Made by a program: the position numbers and the translations under genes. Shown here one piece after another: positions 19,911-33,196 of a DNA stretch of 64,000 nucleotides. Numbering within the stretch: position 1 is the first letter of the stretch; each line of letters opens with the position of its first letter. The notes below the pieces were generated by a model that saw only the letters and a program-made list of their open reading frames with translations, was not told where the DNA came from and made no database searches. This stretch comes from Pelodera strongyloides (Eukaryota > Nematoda > Chromadorea > Rhabditida > Rhabditidae): NCBI GenBank assembly GCA_036852015.1, contig JAANDG010000225.1, positions 124,001 through 188,000 of the forward strand, given 5' to 3'.

Positions 19911-22900
19911 GAGAATGCAATCGAGCACTTGGAATGGAATCCGGAGCAATTACTGATGCACAAATTACGGTCTCTTCATCATTCGATCAACTGAGCACTG
20001 GTCCACAAAATGCACGGTGGGTCAGAAGTCTGGTACTGTAGTTATTGTAGTTGCTGTCACCCTGGTATTGATATGAAAATATTCCACCGATTATAATTTA
20101 TTCACATATACCCCCCTGTCATTGTCACTACGGAAAGTAACTTCACCTTAAAATATCGTTAGTATATGATGATATCGAAAGGACAATACTCTCATATACA
20201 CCATCTTTTTGGTTCAGAATTCGGCTGAATAATGGAAGTGGCGCATGGTGTCCAAAAGAACAGATTAGCTCCACTTCAAACGAATGGATACAAATTTCCT
20301 TCAGTCAGGCAAGCGTCTCCGTCTATTTGCGTGCACATGGTACATAAAGAAAATAGCAGCGAGCAAAAAAGAATTCACGTGTTATCACTGACTTTTCTGC
20401 GACTATTGCTTTCTTCACACTTATAAAGCGTTCTGTATACATAAGACAATAGTACAAACTGCTACAATAATTAGCAATGATAGCCAAGTTCCAAAAAAAA
20501 CAGCTGTTACGATTCTTTTTTTTTCAGGACATGTTCATCACTGCCGTCGAAACACAGGGCAGAGACGATAACGGGTTAGGTGCTGAGTTTGCGGAGAACT
20601 ACCGTATAGAATACTGGAGACCGAGTATAAGCACTTGGGCACGCTACTCTTCTGGAAACGGCACATCGGTGAGTGGTGTTGACCTGTTTGAGTACAAAAC
20701 AAATCACTGCAACCTCTTGGTAGTTTGATAAATAAATGTGCAAATTACACCACCAGGCAATAGCCCTTTTATTCACACATGTTGATGCCTCATTTTCACA
20801 AAAGGAATTATAATCTTCAGGCTAAACATTCTGGATTTAGCAGTTCCCTGGCATCTCCCACATTCTTGATTAAGTATGGTCTTAATTAACATATGTGTCT
20901 AAATAGGAATGGGGGGGGGCTTAATGAGAAGCGGACCGAAAGAGGGCACAAACAGATGAGTACTACCCATTTACATTTACAATCAACACAACACTCACTG
21001 CGCTTGAGGAAGTTGGGGAATATTGCTTGAACAAAGTGTTTTTCACATCGTCATTATTGCTTTGTGGTTCGTTCCAGTTGCGAACCATTTCTCACCAAAC
21101 AATTCGGGTTTTTTCGGGTTGCCGTTTGTCTTATAGCTTTATGAAACTTAAGTCCCTTGTGCGCTGGATTAGGAAGTAGACTGGCCTAGGTCATCTAGCG
21201 AGGTCGGAAGGTTTTAGCCATGTTTGAGTTTTGCATTAATTCGTGCATCAAGAATTGTCGGGTGCAGTATATGCACTACTGCGGACCATCTGTGGACATT
21301 GCAAGATGTTTACTGTCAATGACTGCAACGTACATTTCTGAAATACTGCTATGTATGCAAATCCAGAAGGTCGCAGATAGATGAGGAACAATCCGAGTGC
21401 TTTGTATTCAAATGTGGAGCATCCTTGGCAGGCAGAGATTAGCAAATGTACAAGTACAAGGTCATCGACATGCCTTGTAGAGATAGCAACGCGAACACCT
21501 CATAGACAACAACATGTCCAAGGTTAACAGTTCGGGTGCTTAGGCAACGAGCGATCATATCTCATTAACATCTACAACGCGTTTATTTATTACCAGTCGT
21601 TGACTGCGACATGGCGTAACAGCATTCAATTTCAGCCATTTTTCTAGGTGGTGAAATCGTATACTAAGGAAAGAAACGGTTATGTCCTAGTGAACGTGAA
21701 TGGCGTGATAATAGATATACTCACAAAATGAAATAATCAAACGATTTATACATTGAAGCCTAAAAGGTGTTCGCACTTTCTTTGCACAATCTTATTCTTC
21801 ACAATATTTGAATGGAAAGTACAATCTTATTTTTCACAATATTTGGATGGAAAGTAGGACACTTTCTAATGGCGGCACTAATTCACAAGTGTCTCTAAAC
21901 GTAATCGTGCTTAAGAAGCGTGAGAGGAGGGGTTGCGTAACTACATGGAGATCAATAGAGGTCAATCGCCATAACAGTAGAAATACGATCCGCTAGGGTC
22001 AGCAACCGAAGGGATTATATTCAATGGATGTATTACGCAATCTCTACCACTGATGGGTGCCAACAGATAGGTGTCAAAGAGAAATGTGTGAATATGTTTA
22101 TAATCTGTTTCATTTCAAAATGGTAACTGGTTGTTATAAAGACATTAAGGAATATAATGTTTTGCAATTCACTTATGCAATCCATTGATTTCAGAAAATT
22201 CCTGGGAATTCAAACACCCGTACTGCCGAATTGCGTGTTCTGGAAGGTGGACTAGTTGCCCGTCGCATACGGATTGTACCGCTGTCTCACAGAATTCATA
22301 CCGTATGCGTGCGTGTTGAGCTCTATGGATGTACATACAAAGGTAGATGATGCTTCGTAAGATCTCAGTGATTTAAATATGGACAGAGTCTCTATTTCTA
22401 ATGTTTACACGAATGCATTTTAACTGTTCAGGTAGTGTGGTTTCATATGGAGCCCCAGACGGTGATATTGCGGATGGTCTTACGGTGAAAGATTTTCCCT
22501 TTGATGGAACAAACACTGATGGAATACTAAGCAATGGACTCGGAAAGCTCTATGATGGGTCGATTGGAGCTGATAATTTTGAGAAGGCCCCAGAAAGATG
22601 GGTCGGATGGAGATCGGAGAACTACAAAGGTAAATTATAATAAAAGGAATATATAAAGTAACCTTATTTATTTTCCGAATGAAGAAGTCTGTACAGTGCA
22701 ACTTTCAGATAGGCAGATCGTGCTCAACTTTACATTTGCTGAACAACGAAATTTTTCTGCAATATCAATTCATACAAACAACCATTTCAAGATGCATGCT
22801 TTGGTAAGGGGTTCAAGTGGTTATTTTGTTGCATTTACATGTAACCAGCCTTATTTGTTCGCTGAATGGAATGCTATCTTGCATCAAAGAAGACGCAATT

Positions 22901-25846
22901 TACTGGCTCTACATCAATTAGTTCAGGCTTTCTCTGACGCTCAAATCTTGTTCTCACTTGATGGAGTCCATTTCTCATCCCGTGTCGTCACTTTCAAGTA
23001 TTACCCGGATAGAAGATTCGACACTTCTCGCTGGATTCGTATTCCAATTCCAGATAGAATTGGAAAAGTCACCCAGGTTGGTTTCATACTTCAGAATCAT
23101 TAATTCCAGTCATTTTAATTGCATGACTACAAAGAAAGGCGCATTTAACTGGGTGCACAGAGAGCATTAGTTTTATACATATATTTGGATGCTGCCCGAC
23201 ATCCGTAAATTAAATCGAGCTAATTTAACGGAGTAAAACATTTAGATTCGGCTTTCCACTGCCCCAAATTCTTCCTGGCTTCTGATTTCGGAAGTCAAAT
23301 TTGAATCGAATCAAATTTCTTTTGAACTGGACGAAGAAGTTGAGCAAAGAAACGAAATCGATGTTCTTCATACAAATGGAGTCACTTATTATGCCGTAGA
23401 GGACAATTCTGCCGCAACAAACAGCAATATTTTTGGTAAATTTCACTTTTGTAACAATGATTTGCTACAGTTGTACGATGTCAATATGTTTAAGCTGTGT
23501 TCAGTCATGTGTTTTTATTTTCAGTATTGCTTAATCACTGAATTTTCAATTTTCCAGTAGTCCTACTAACGCTCACCGTCATTTTCTCCTTTATTGGGTA
23601 TTTCGTGTGGAGATCACTGAATGTTCGTCATTCACGAATAAAGTCCTCCTCGTCTCCTACATTCCGCTCAAAACAACCACAACTTCATCTGATGATTGAT
23701 GGAAATACAATAAAGGTTTGTCAAATGACCTGGAGCTCAAGACATACACTTCTTTCCTAGTAAATCAGACGTTGCTTGTAAAACTGAAGGAATTTCACCT
23801 GTATCACGCCTAAAAACATCTACTTCAAAGAGTATATTTTAGAGAGTTTCTCCGTCGACGTATCAAATGGCAACAGATAATGTTCACAACGCACTACTGG
23901 AGAAAAATCCTGGTACAGATGATAGCAGCGAATATGCGGAGCCTGATATTTCACTGTACGTTATCTGCATGCATCAATATTTCGATTCCGACACCATTAT
24001 ACATACCTAGCCTCTATAAAATAAAACTTTTTTAGTCTGACGGACTCTTCCAAGATTCCTCATTTCAACTGCTCATCTGAATCAAGCTACGGCCCGTCAC
24101 TAGTTGCCAATCCTTTTATGAGAGCGACGCCAATCCTCGGTGTCAGGTATACATTATCATTATGTAATTATGTTCTAGTTTCCCACTTCTGAGAATATGC
24201 AAGTGGAGAATCTTTCTTTTTCCAAATTTAGAAAAATTACGGTTATTTTAGTAGTCCACTCTCTTCTGTATCCAAATTCGCGGAATATGGAGAATTGGAC
24301 TGCACTTCTTTACCAGAGATTGATAGAAATCAGCTTCAATTCATTGGGAAACTTGGCGAAGGAGATTTTGGAGAGGTAATGATTTTTGTTTTATGCCTCA
24401 ATTGATCTTGGTCAATGCAATATGCATGTATTATTACTACAACACCTTAATTGTTGTGTGCTGACTATAATTCTTTTTTAAAGAGCTTTCATTTGGATCA
24501 CTAATAACTCTAACTTTTCAGATTACATTGTGTCGCCTGGAGAAGAAATTTGTGGCCGTTAAGGTGCTTGGTAGTAAATCGCCAGACATTGAATTTGCAT
24601 TTCAACGAGAAATTAGAATGCTTGGAACGCTGAAACATCCAAATGTTGTCGAGGTAGAAATTATGTTAACCAATCTCAGAATAATGTCAAAAATACCTGT
24701 TTCTGACGGGAGGATATATTATAATAATCGTCTTTATAGGTGATAGCTGTTTGTAGTCGTGATCGCCCTATATTATGTGTTATGGAGTATATGAAAAATG
24801 GAGATCTAAAACAGTACATGCAGAAATTAGACGACATCACGTAAGTCAAGGGTTCTTATTTGCTCTTGGTTTTTGGTAAAATGATGGACATCATAGTAAC
24901 ACCATAAGATTCAGTCTAAAACAGTGCTATTCAAGGACCACAGTCGTTAACTAATACCCATTTCAGCACCCGGCTTGCCTTATCACTTGCCACAGGCCTA
25001 GCTGCAGGATTAGCATATTTGGAGTCTGTTGGTTATATCCACAGGGATATTGCTGCAAGAACCTGCCTGGTTGATTATGAAGGAAATGCAAAGATTGCTG
25101 ATTTTGGTAAGCTCTTCATGTGCTGATTCTAATAGTGTCATCAGAAAGTACAACCGATGTCTGTATTCATTGTTGCCATCTATATGTAGAAGACTACTTG
25201 CAGGAATGGCACGCTCAGTATACTCCAGCGATTATTACACGGCTCTCGGTCACGAATTACCGATACGCTGGATGTCATGGGAAGCAGCTCTCATGGTACG
25301 TTTTTCATTCGATGCCCCTTTTGAATTTTAGGTACCGATATTGAAAAGGACAGCGCAAGCGCTCAAAGACCTGGGTTTGAAAACAGACACTCCTTTTAAT
25401 ACACATAGTACAACCTTTCAGAACAAATTTTCGTTCGCCAGCGATGTGTGGGCTTTTGCGGTAACGGTATGGGAAATCATGGAAGGATGTCGACAAGTAC
25501 CATATTCTCAAATGACAGATGAACAAGTTCTCGAAAACTTGCAAAATTGCGTTCAACACCAAAAATTGACGGTAAAAGTTTGAAACATTTGTTGTATGAC
25601 AATGTATATAAACGAGCGTTTGAATGTTAAAAAGTATGTTCTTCTTTAAATCTAATTTTAGAAAATTGTATTGATAATACTAAAGTGCAGTGTCTTTTTC
25701 AGCAAGTCTTACAAAAACCTGTTCTCTGCCCACCAGTTCTGTACAACCAAGTAATGGAGAGGTGTTGGACAGTGGAACCTTCTAGGAGGCCATCTTTTCA
25801 ATATGTGCATCTTCAGCTGCAGACACTTATGCACTCACATTTGTAG
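19911..25846 (+). CDS. Discoidin-domain receptor tyrosine kinase (5' end missing)
   Basis: DDR family: collagen-activated receptor kinase of the plasma membrane. Exons: 19911-20016, 20218-20308, 20528-20668, 22195-22342, 22432-22629, 22697-22803, 22927-23076, 23246-23435, 23558-23715, 23843-23955, 24036-24146, 24252-24375, 24522-24653, 24740-24840, 24967-25106, 25204-25295, 25422-25571, 25703-25846. All phases agree. It starts inside the discoidin domain ([18 protein letters not shown]) and continues through a second discoidin-like domain. A membrane segment ([16 protein letters not shown]) is encoded at 23,558, followed by the kinase: [22 protein letters not shown], the SSDYY activation loop and SDVWAFAV. 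The catalytic loop reads HRDIAART, so the usual Asn is Thr. The exon at 20,218 ends at a GC donor. Signal peptide and first exon(s) were not found. Confidence 0.93.
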
Positions 25847-26089
25847 ATCACATGCAACTATTTTCTATTTTATTAGGATACCTATTCTCGTTCTCATACT
25901 GCAAAATCAGCATTTATTACTGCGTTTCCCGGTGATTTTCATGAATTGATAACCTTAGTTGCTGGAACTTAACAACCTATGCTCTTATTGCATAATTCAA
26001 AATCATGGTGCTCATATTTTCTTCAACAGTGGATTTATTTGATTAATATTTGGCATATCAGGCATTTCACAACAAAACAGGTTCATGCT

Positions 26090-26138
26090 TGACAAATAGC
26101 TCGTTCTAACTATACTTTTTAGAACGAGCTATTTGTCA
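26090..26138. repeat. Perfect 19-bp hairpin
   Basis: TGACAAATAGCTCGTTCTA is followed after 11 bp by its exact reverse complement. It lies about 240 bp past the receptor-kinase stop. It may be a degenerate mini-element or a transcript 3' structure. Confidence 0.7.
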
Positions 26139-26190
26139 CCAAATTTACTTTCAAATCTCTTTTTTTTAACCGATGGAAACTTCTCCACAG

Positions 26191-26254
26191 GAGATACTAC
26201 TTCTCGTTGTCAAATTATCTAATCTAGAGATACTACTTCTCGTTGGCAAATTAT
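26191..26254. repeat. Two-copy 36-bp-period duplication
   Basis: GAGATACTACTTCTCGTTG and the following CAAATTAT occur at 26,191 and again at 26,227, with one difference. Confidence 0.7.
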
Positions 26255-27355
26255 TTATTACATACAACAGCTGTATGATCGTGAAAGTCAGTTTTTTTAT
26301 TAGATTGCCATATACAGGCAACAAAAGAAAGGCGGAAACAATTTTCGTATGAAAATCATACACGATCACACGGTGCACGATAATGTGTTGTTCACAAATA
26401 TGCCCCGTAATGGCGCATCTTGTAAATAAATTTTATTTGAATTTGTTTACGACTGGTCATTTTTTGACTCTTCGTTATCTGAATGCAATTTGTGGCTAAA
26501 ACTGACAAACACACACTCTTTACGAGGCACCGTTAATCGTACCCTGATAAGGAATAATCGTACTTACAAGCATGTAAATCAATATGTACATTTGCACTTA
26601 CATGAATTTGATCTCACAGAGACAAAATTATTAACTACACTAATATAAATACATATTAACGTATATTACAAAAACCTTGCTTCTTCTTAAGTTAAATATT
26701 TAAAGAAATCGACGGCTGGTACGGGGGGGGGGGTCCACGTTCTTTGTACATAGAACGACTAAACTTATATAAAGTCTATTTGTCGAGAAATGCCAAAATG
26801 CGAAGATTGTTGCGTTCACAGAAGCAGATCAGCCATGGATAAGTATGTAGCATTGTTGCTGTTTATTGCGCAGCCCTCTTGAGTTCGACCTCTGGTGGCT
26901 CTACCACTCCTTGTGCCTGTTGCTCAGTACTGAAATGAAGCGTAGAACTCTTCATACATACACTTGGCTATAAGGACAATTTTAAATCTAGGAAAATAGA
27001 TTATTACTGTAAGTGCCCCACAAGACGGAAAATATAACAAAACAGTGGTCGTTTCTGAAAGGTTTTATTGAATTTACTGCCGATATGTACAAACATAGGA
27101 TTAAGCCATTTTGTTTTGGAATCCTCTCAGTCAGTTCTATCTTTGCTGATCGATATCCAAAATAGGGTGAAAGACTCATAGAATAACGGTTGGTGAATTC
27201 AAATGGCTCTTTACGCGCCACTTTTATCACCGTCATCGTGCAATCGCGAAATAAATATGTTAGTCTTAAATTATGTACGCATAATTTATATGCTATATAC
27301 GCATGCTATATATAAACTGAGATTCTTATGAATAGATACAGTTTGCTAGTAGTGC

Positions 27356-29727
27356 CTACATTTCAGTATTGCGGAAATCCCTTGGCAGTGCCTTATCTCC
27401 TGTAACACGGGATCGATTGGTAGCAGCTTCCACAGCATCAATCAATATTCCCTTCAAACCGCCAGCCTCCAATTTGTGCATTCCATACACGGAAGATCCA
27501 CCCGGTGATTGGACATCATCCTGAACATTCATCTTATTCATTTTCAAGTCTCAATCCCCCAATCCGTTCTCCCAACTGTTACTATTGTTTTCACACTCAT
27601 TTATTTAGGTCGAGATGCAATTTCTCTTTACAACCAAGGTGGACATTAAGTTTTTCACAATATGCAAACCCCAAACCTTAAGTTGTGCGGGATGAATTCC
27701 AGTTTCAAGCACCATTTTCGCGGCACCCAATAGGGTATGGGCAGCCAGTCTAATAGCCAGATCCCTTGGAAGGCCGGCCTTTACACCTCCATCAGCAAGT
27801 CCTTCGATAACGGAAAACATCTGGAACGAGACGAATAAAGCAAACATACCGGAATTTACACGCGAATGCTCACTGTTGCAGAACATAACAATATGCACCA
27901 CAACACTTTGATGCCTCTCTATGACTGAATATGCTTACGTATGAGGGTCCGGATCCTGATAGTCCGGTTACGGGATCAATAAGCACTTCTGGTACCTCAA
28001 CGGCGTATCCAACTGTGGAGAGCAACTCCCGAACTGTAACATAACAATACATTCATAACAAGTGCATGACCAAAGAATTGTTAAAAAGAGGTCCACAGTA
28101 CTTCTTGTGAGTATTGCCTCATGTAAGAAGGTTCAATGTGGATTTGGTTGAGAAACTTTTACTCACCCGTTTCAGAATCACCGTCTCTACATGCGGATCC
28201 CATGGAGAATGCTGATGCGCCAGCCCTGACCACAGCCGGCGTATTAGGCATCACACGGACAACCCGACTCTTCGAAGGAAGAAGCTAAACATAACAATAA
28301 ACATTTACAATGAGATATAATCATTATGGGAAATTTTAGATAGATTGCCACACATTTTGGTAAAGCCACGGATTCAAGAATTGTTTTCTTAATATGAAAA
28401 CAAGGAATCCCAATTAACATAGTGACTTACCGATTCCATATTTCTGATTGTGATGCCCATAGCAATGGATACCAATAGATGATCACGGCCTATCGATGGT
28501 GCTATTTCCGAGGTAACCTATGAAGAGGAACATTAGATTGAGAGAATGCGACAGACACAGAGTAACTGTAAACCGAAAGAAAGCGTCAATGTGCTCCGTT
28601 AAGGTTGTCTTACCTTTGGTACGTGTGGAGGCTTGACGGCAAGGAATAAAACGTCACTCTTGTGTACAACTTCTGTGTTGTCGTGTGTGACACCCAGTCC
28701 AAGATTCTGAAAAGTGCACTATTTGGAAACTGACAGCGTTTTCATAAATTATGTTTTTAAATGAATTACCCCCACACCAAACGCATGTAGGACTTTCAGC
28801 AGATGTTTTCATTATTACATTCAAATGGTAAATATAAACTGCAGGGTAAACTACCTTCAGTTTGACTGCAACCCGACCTACTCCCTATTTTCAAATTTGT
28901 TGTCTATGTAGGTGAGAGCTAATTTTATTTCTTTGTCGTGTGGGTACTGTGAAAGAAACAACAGTGTCTCTGTTCAAAGTTCCAAATGATTCCGGGGTTC
29001 TGTGTTTTATGTTTGCGATGTGTTTTCAGAGTAACCCCCCCCCCCCAATCCTAGTTTTTTTTGTCTTATCATTTGAAGTAACGGACAAAGTTTGCACTTT
29101 GTGCGGAAATTTTTTGCACTTCGACGAAAATAGTGGTATCAAGCAGAGTGGATTTGATAGACTTACTTACAGAAATGAATCGCATAAGATAAGCAAAAAC
29201 ACTCACTTTACATTCCTCTAGTAACACATAGTCATTCCTGGGGGAACTGGCCATGATGTGTTCTGGTGCAATGCGCCCTGAAATTAAATCCCTTGACATA
29301 AATCAGACTCTTACTAAAGACGAAACGCAATATACCTTCAAAGCTTTGGTTTTATTTCCACTTATTTCCATAGCAATTCTTCGGTATCTGATCCCTTAAT
29401 GACTGCCCTCACTAAGAGCACACTGGTCAGTGGGGTGATAAGAAAACCCGAACGGGAGAATAATATCAAGTTTTATCTCGGTTTTGAGGCAACCGATAGC
29501 CAGTGTAAAGCCGATGGCGAGATTGATTAAGTGATTTGAATGCAAACAGGGAACAATTGTTTAACAATATGAACCAATTAAGATTTTACTACGGACAGTG
29601 GTAAAGTATAGACATCGGTCGTTGAGTACAGCCTTGCCCGTTTAAAATTACCTGAGTTGATGAGACCTCTCGCCAGAGCTTGAGCCATCTTCCCTGCGCC
29701 GATGAAGCCGATCCTCATGGTGGACAT
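27356..29727 (-). CDS. Pyrroline-5-carboxylate reductase
   Basis: Last step of proline synthesis: reduces pyrroline-5-carboxylate to proline with NAD(P)H. Exons in coding order: 29652-29727, 29207-29277, 28614-28706, 28431-28517, 28167-28284, 27939-28033, 27677-27820, 27356-27520. Total 849 nt, 282 residues, phases consistent, close to the usual 270-320. The N-terminus [20 protein letters not shown] is the Rossmann dinucleotide-binding start. [42 protein letters not shown] and [14 protein letters not shown] follow in the family order, then [14 protein letters not shown] near the C-terminus. No organelle-targeting peptide is visible, so a cytosolic enzyme is likely. Confidence 0.96.
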
Positions 29728-31333
29728 TGTTTTGTGAATACGCTAAATTGAGCATTCACATTAATGTTAAGATGAGAACTCAGAACACATTAAGAAACAA
29801 AGCGTATAAGACTATGGTATTAATAAGGTCTTTTTTATTCGCAATTCAATGAGTCATGAGACTCAATAGCTCAGAAAACAACGAATGCGCAAGTTTTCAT
29901 GAAGTTAGAAGCTTGAAATAGAGCTTGCGGACCGCATAATGTGCTTAGATTTTGATGCAGGATGTGGTGGATGCGGACACAGAACAAGTGTTCATACGAA
30001 CGCAGGCTAAGGTCTGATCAGTAAGGATTCCTATATCGTAAAGCCTTAGTGTGGTGCCTTGAACATACTACCTAACAGGGTGTAAAGTATCACTTAAATG
30101 AGCGCGTAACTCGACGGGAAATCACGACAATGATCTGTACAGCGAGTTACAACAATATGAGCGTGTGACAAGTACTGTAGAAATTCTTACATACTTATCA
30201 ATTGAGTCAAAGTTTAGGTATCAAAGGTATCAACTCTAGCAGTAAACATAGACATTGATCATGGTCTAAGTTCCTCTCACTAACCGCGCCGCTAATGGTG
30301 GGCGGAGCATGTTATCGTTATCAATAGCGCGTAATCAATCAGCGGTCTATAAATTGCCGAGAGCGCACTCTGCCCTCTCTAAAAAGGGCATTGATTTGAT
30401 CAAAGTACCAAGGGCGCTTCTTTCAACTAGTTATCAATTTTGGGATAAGTGTGTCAGACTTTTTCTCGGGGTTTTCGGTCACAGTACATCGTGATAGTCA
30501 GCAGCAATCATCGTGATTTCGGCATGCGAGCGTCATGGGAAAAGCTGGCACATTTCTTACACGCCATATTCACGCCACGCGCAACCCCCCCCCCCCCCCC
30601 CGCAATTTGCGCAAAATTGCGAAAAAGAGTAGACGGTCTACTACGATGTTCGTTGTTGTTCAAAACTGTTGTTTGTTTCCTGTCTAGTAAATGAATACTG
30701 AACCAAGCTGAGCAAAATTCAACCTCAAACAGAACGCTCAAGTAAAAAAAGGAAACCAATGAAAGAGCAATGACAAGAACTAGCTCCATAAGATTCCTTA
30801 AACGATCGTTCGGTTTCACAGAACAACTCAGAACCTAATAGAATAAAAACACAACCAAAAGCCACATTCAGTCATTCAAGAACAGTATCCGATTAAAGTC
30901 TTTCTATGCGCAGTTCGAAAAATTAGCAGCGGAGAATGGTGGGAGAACCGTCATGTGTGCGTCATGTGTGAACCATTATGTGTGCGTCCCAAATTGAACT
31001 GCATTGTGTTTCATTCTAAACATTTCAAACTATTCCTCAATTTACATTTACAGTTCTGTAGTTTCAACCGTGTACACCAGGTTATTTTGCAGCCCATGCT
31101 CCACCAAAGTTTAGCTCTGCTGTTTATGGTTTTTATACCAACCTTACATTAGAAACAATCAAAATAAATATAGAGTGCTTTATTGACAGTATTTATTTGT
31201 TTTATAGGTTATCCATCAGCGAGTCGGATCCACAAGCTTCACGTACTTGGATCACACCAGGAAAATCGTGCCTAAATAACGAAATATCAGTCACATTCTT
31301 ATGCACACGTTCCACAGAGTGTTTCCTCGAAGT
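29728..31333. other. Intergenic
   Basis: Upstream of the reductase and downstream of the protease homologue. It holds a run of about 18 C near 30,585-30,601. No supported gene. Confidence 0.4.
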
Positions 31334-33196
31334 TCAAAGTAAATGTGTGCGAGTTACAACGTACTTTTCGAGCAATTCCATCGTTTGTTCGTCCCAAAGT
31401 GGTGTGAAATGCATGGAAATAGCATCTCTGCAGCTCTTGCCACGCTTAGGAACCTCCAGTAAAGTCAGCATGGCCACCTTAACAAGTTTGTTGGCTCGAA
31501 CAATTTGGTTTGCTAACAATTATGTGGTATTTATGATACACATCAATTTTACACCATTCTGTTCCAATACAACAGTTACCGACTAATCAAAACCAAGTGA
31601 AAGTCGTACCTGTATGTAAGACTGTTCTTCGTCATCCATAGTGCATTCAAGGGGAATTCCGGCATCTTCCTGTGATATATTTTCTATATTTTAAGTTTCA
31701 AAACGGGAACCTCTCCAATTAAATGAACTGGCATCGCTATTTTGGAAAAATTGCTTCAATTAAAGGAGTACATGTGCACTTTTTTAGTTATGGCAACCAG
31801 TGTTGACAATGGTTAACATAACTTACAAAGCAAGTTGTATGATTTCCCTGCACGGGAACAATCACCCTGTTTCCGCGGATTGGGGGGAATTCTTGAGTAT
31901 CGAACTGAACCATTCTGTCCCACTTGAGGAAACCACTGTCTAAACTCCCGCTTCATTAACTGTTGGTCATGATCTAGCCAGAAGTTAAAGAACTTAAGCG
32001 TAAAATGGTGTCAATAGATAAACACCAACATGGTGTTCTATTAAGTTCAAAACTTTTTTTCATTACTTTTCTCCAGAGTAATGAATCCGGTAACTCGGCA
32101 TTTGGCGACTAGATCCTCTGCATTGTCAATCACAGCCGAATGAGTGAGAGAAGGCTTCATTGGGAGTCTCGCCACTCTTTGAGGAGCCACTCCAGTGGGA
32201 CACAACTAAACAACAAGGTAGATCAATAAACAATGTTACGGTAGTGATATGATCTCTTCTCAAGTTTTCTCTCTTTATTTTTGCAAGTTTTCTCTGTATT
32301 TTATTACAAGCTGTCTCTCAATTTTCTTTTGAACACTTCACCTCCTTGATGGGCAGTGGCGCTATCTGAATGAGAGCTTTCGTTTCGGTCACCGCAAGTA
32401 GTGTTCCCGCTCGCTTGCTCACTCTGTTTCCGCTTCTCAGAATACCGACCACAATTTCGTCCATTCTGTGAAGTAAATACAATTACATTTGAATTTTTGT
32501 ATCTAACCCCTACCGTTTTAACCCACACTCATAAGTATTGCGCAACATTTACATAGTTGTGTGTCGAAAATCTGGGGTTTGGTTAATGGTAAGTAGGCTT
32601 CAAGGAATCACGTATTTGTTTCCAGGAGTGTCATCGAGAAAATAAACTTCACCGGTGTTAGATATGCAACTTTTCAATCAGACTTCCCATTCATTTTCCG
32701 ACGTTTCTTACAACACTAACCAAATCAATCACCGATATTATCCAGGCCGCTCCATTTCAACGTAAACTGTGTAAAATAGTATATGTTTTTCTAACCTTAT
32801 CTTCTTTCATACCTTATCTTTCCTTCTTCAACACATTGAGGCGCCGTCAGAACCAACGATGGTGAGACAAGGATTCCGGAACAGGAGCGAGACTGTCTTA
32901 CGGTCTGATTTCTAGCCAGAACCTGCAAAATAGAAACTTTAAATCGGTTTTTTTTCCCAAGCACTTATGTATCTTCAGGCCCTAGTAGAACACACGGCTT
33001 GGAGCTGACCTAATCGAAATTCATTTTCAAAATATACATAACTAAGCCACATATTTGTGTCGCTACCATACATATACTGTATTGAATAAAGGCTTGCCTT
33101 GACAATGTAGGCATGGCGATTCCATTGTGTTGTGTCACCATGAAGAACACTGAGCGAGCAGCCAAAAAGGATGCCAAATAGTATAAGACATCTCAT
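31334..33196 (-). CDS. Secreted trypsin-like serine-protease homologue, catalytically dead
   Basis: Exons in coding order: 33098-33196, 32813-32922, 32342-32465, 32067-32205, 31827-31939, 31610-31669, 31334-31477. Total 789 nt, 262 residues, phases consistent. Signal peptide MRCLILFGILFGCSLSVLHG. The S1 fold is recognisable, but every triad position is changed: TAAHC reads TAPQC (His to Gln), the DIAL segment reads TKALIQIA (Asp to Thr), and GDSGGP reads EDAGIP (Ser to Ala). Framework cysteines remain (SCSGILVSPS, AKCRVTGF, LECTM). Intron 1 begins with GC. The last exon uses a TTAAG acceptor, its least certain boundary. Likely an extracellular binding or decoy protein; function unknown. Confidence 0.8.

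Larger units (their letters stand above)
25847..27355. other. Intergenic between convergent genes
   Basis: Apart from the hairpin and short duplication listed separately, I see candidate poly(A) signals (AATAAA near 26,424) and a run of G at about 26,725. No gene. Confidence 0.45.

Noticed and set aside
25296..25421. Reading through this stretch as coding between two kinase exons
   Set aside because: The kinase core joins directly across it (WMSWEAALM to [10 protein letters not shown]), and the stretch has a GTACGT donor and TTTCAG acceptor; it is an intron.
31197..31586. 129-residue plus-strand frame
   Set aside because: Antisense of the last exon of the protease homologue, which has consistent phase and family context.
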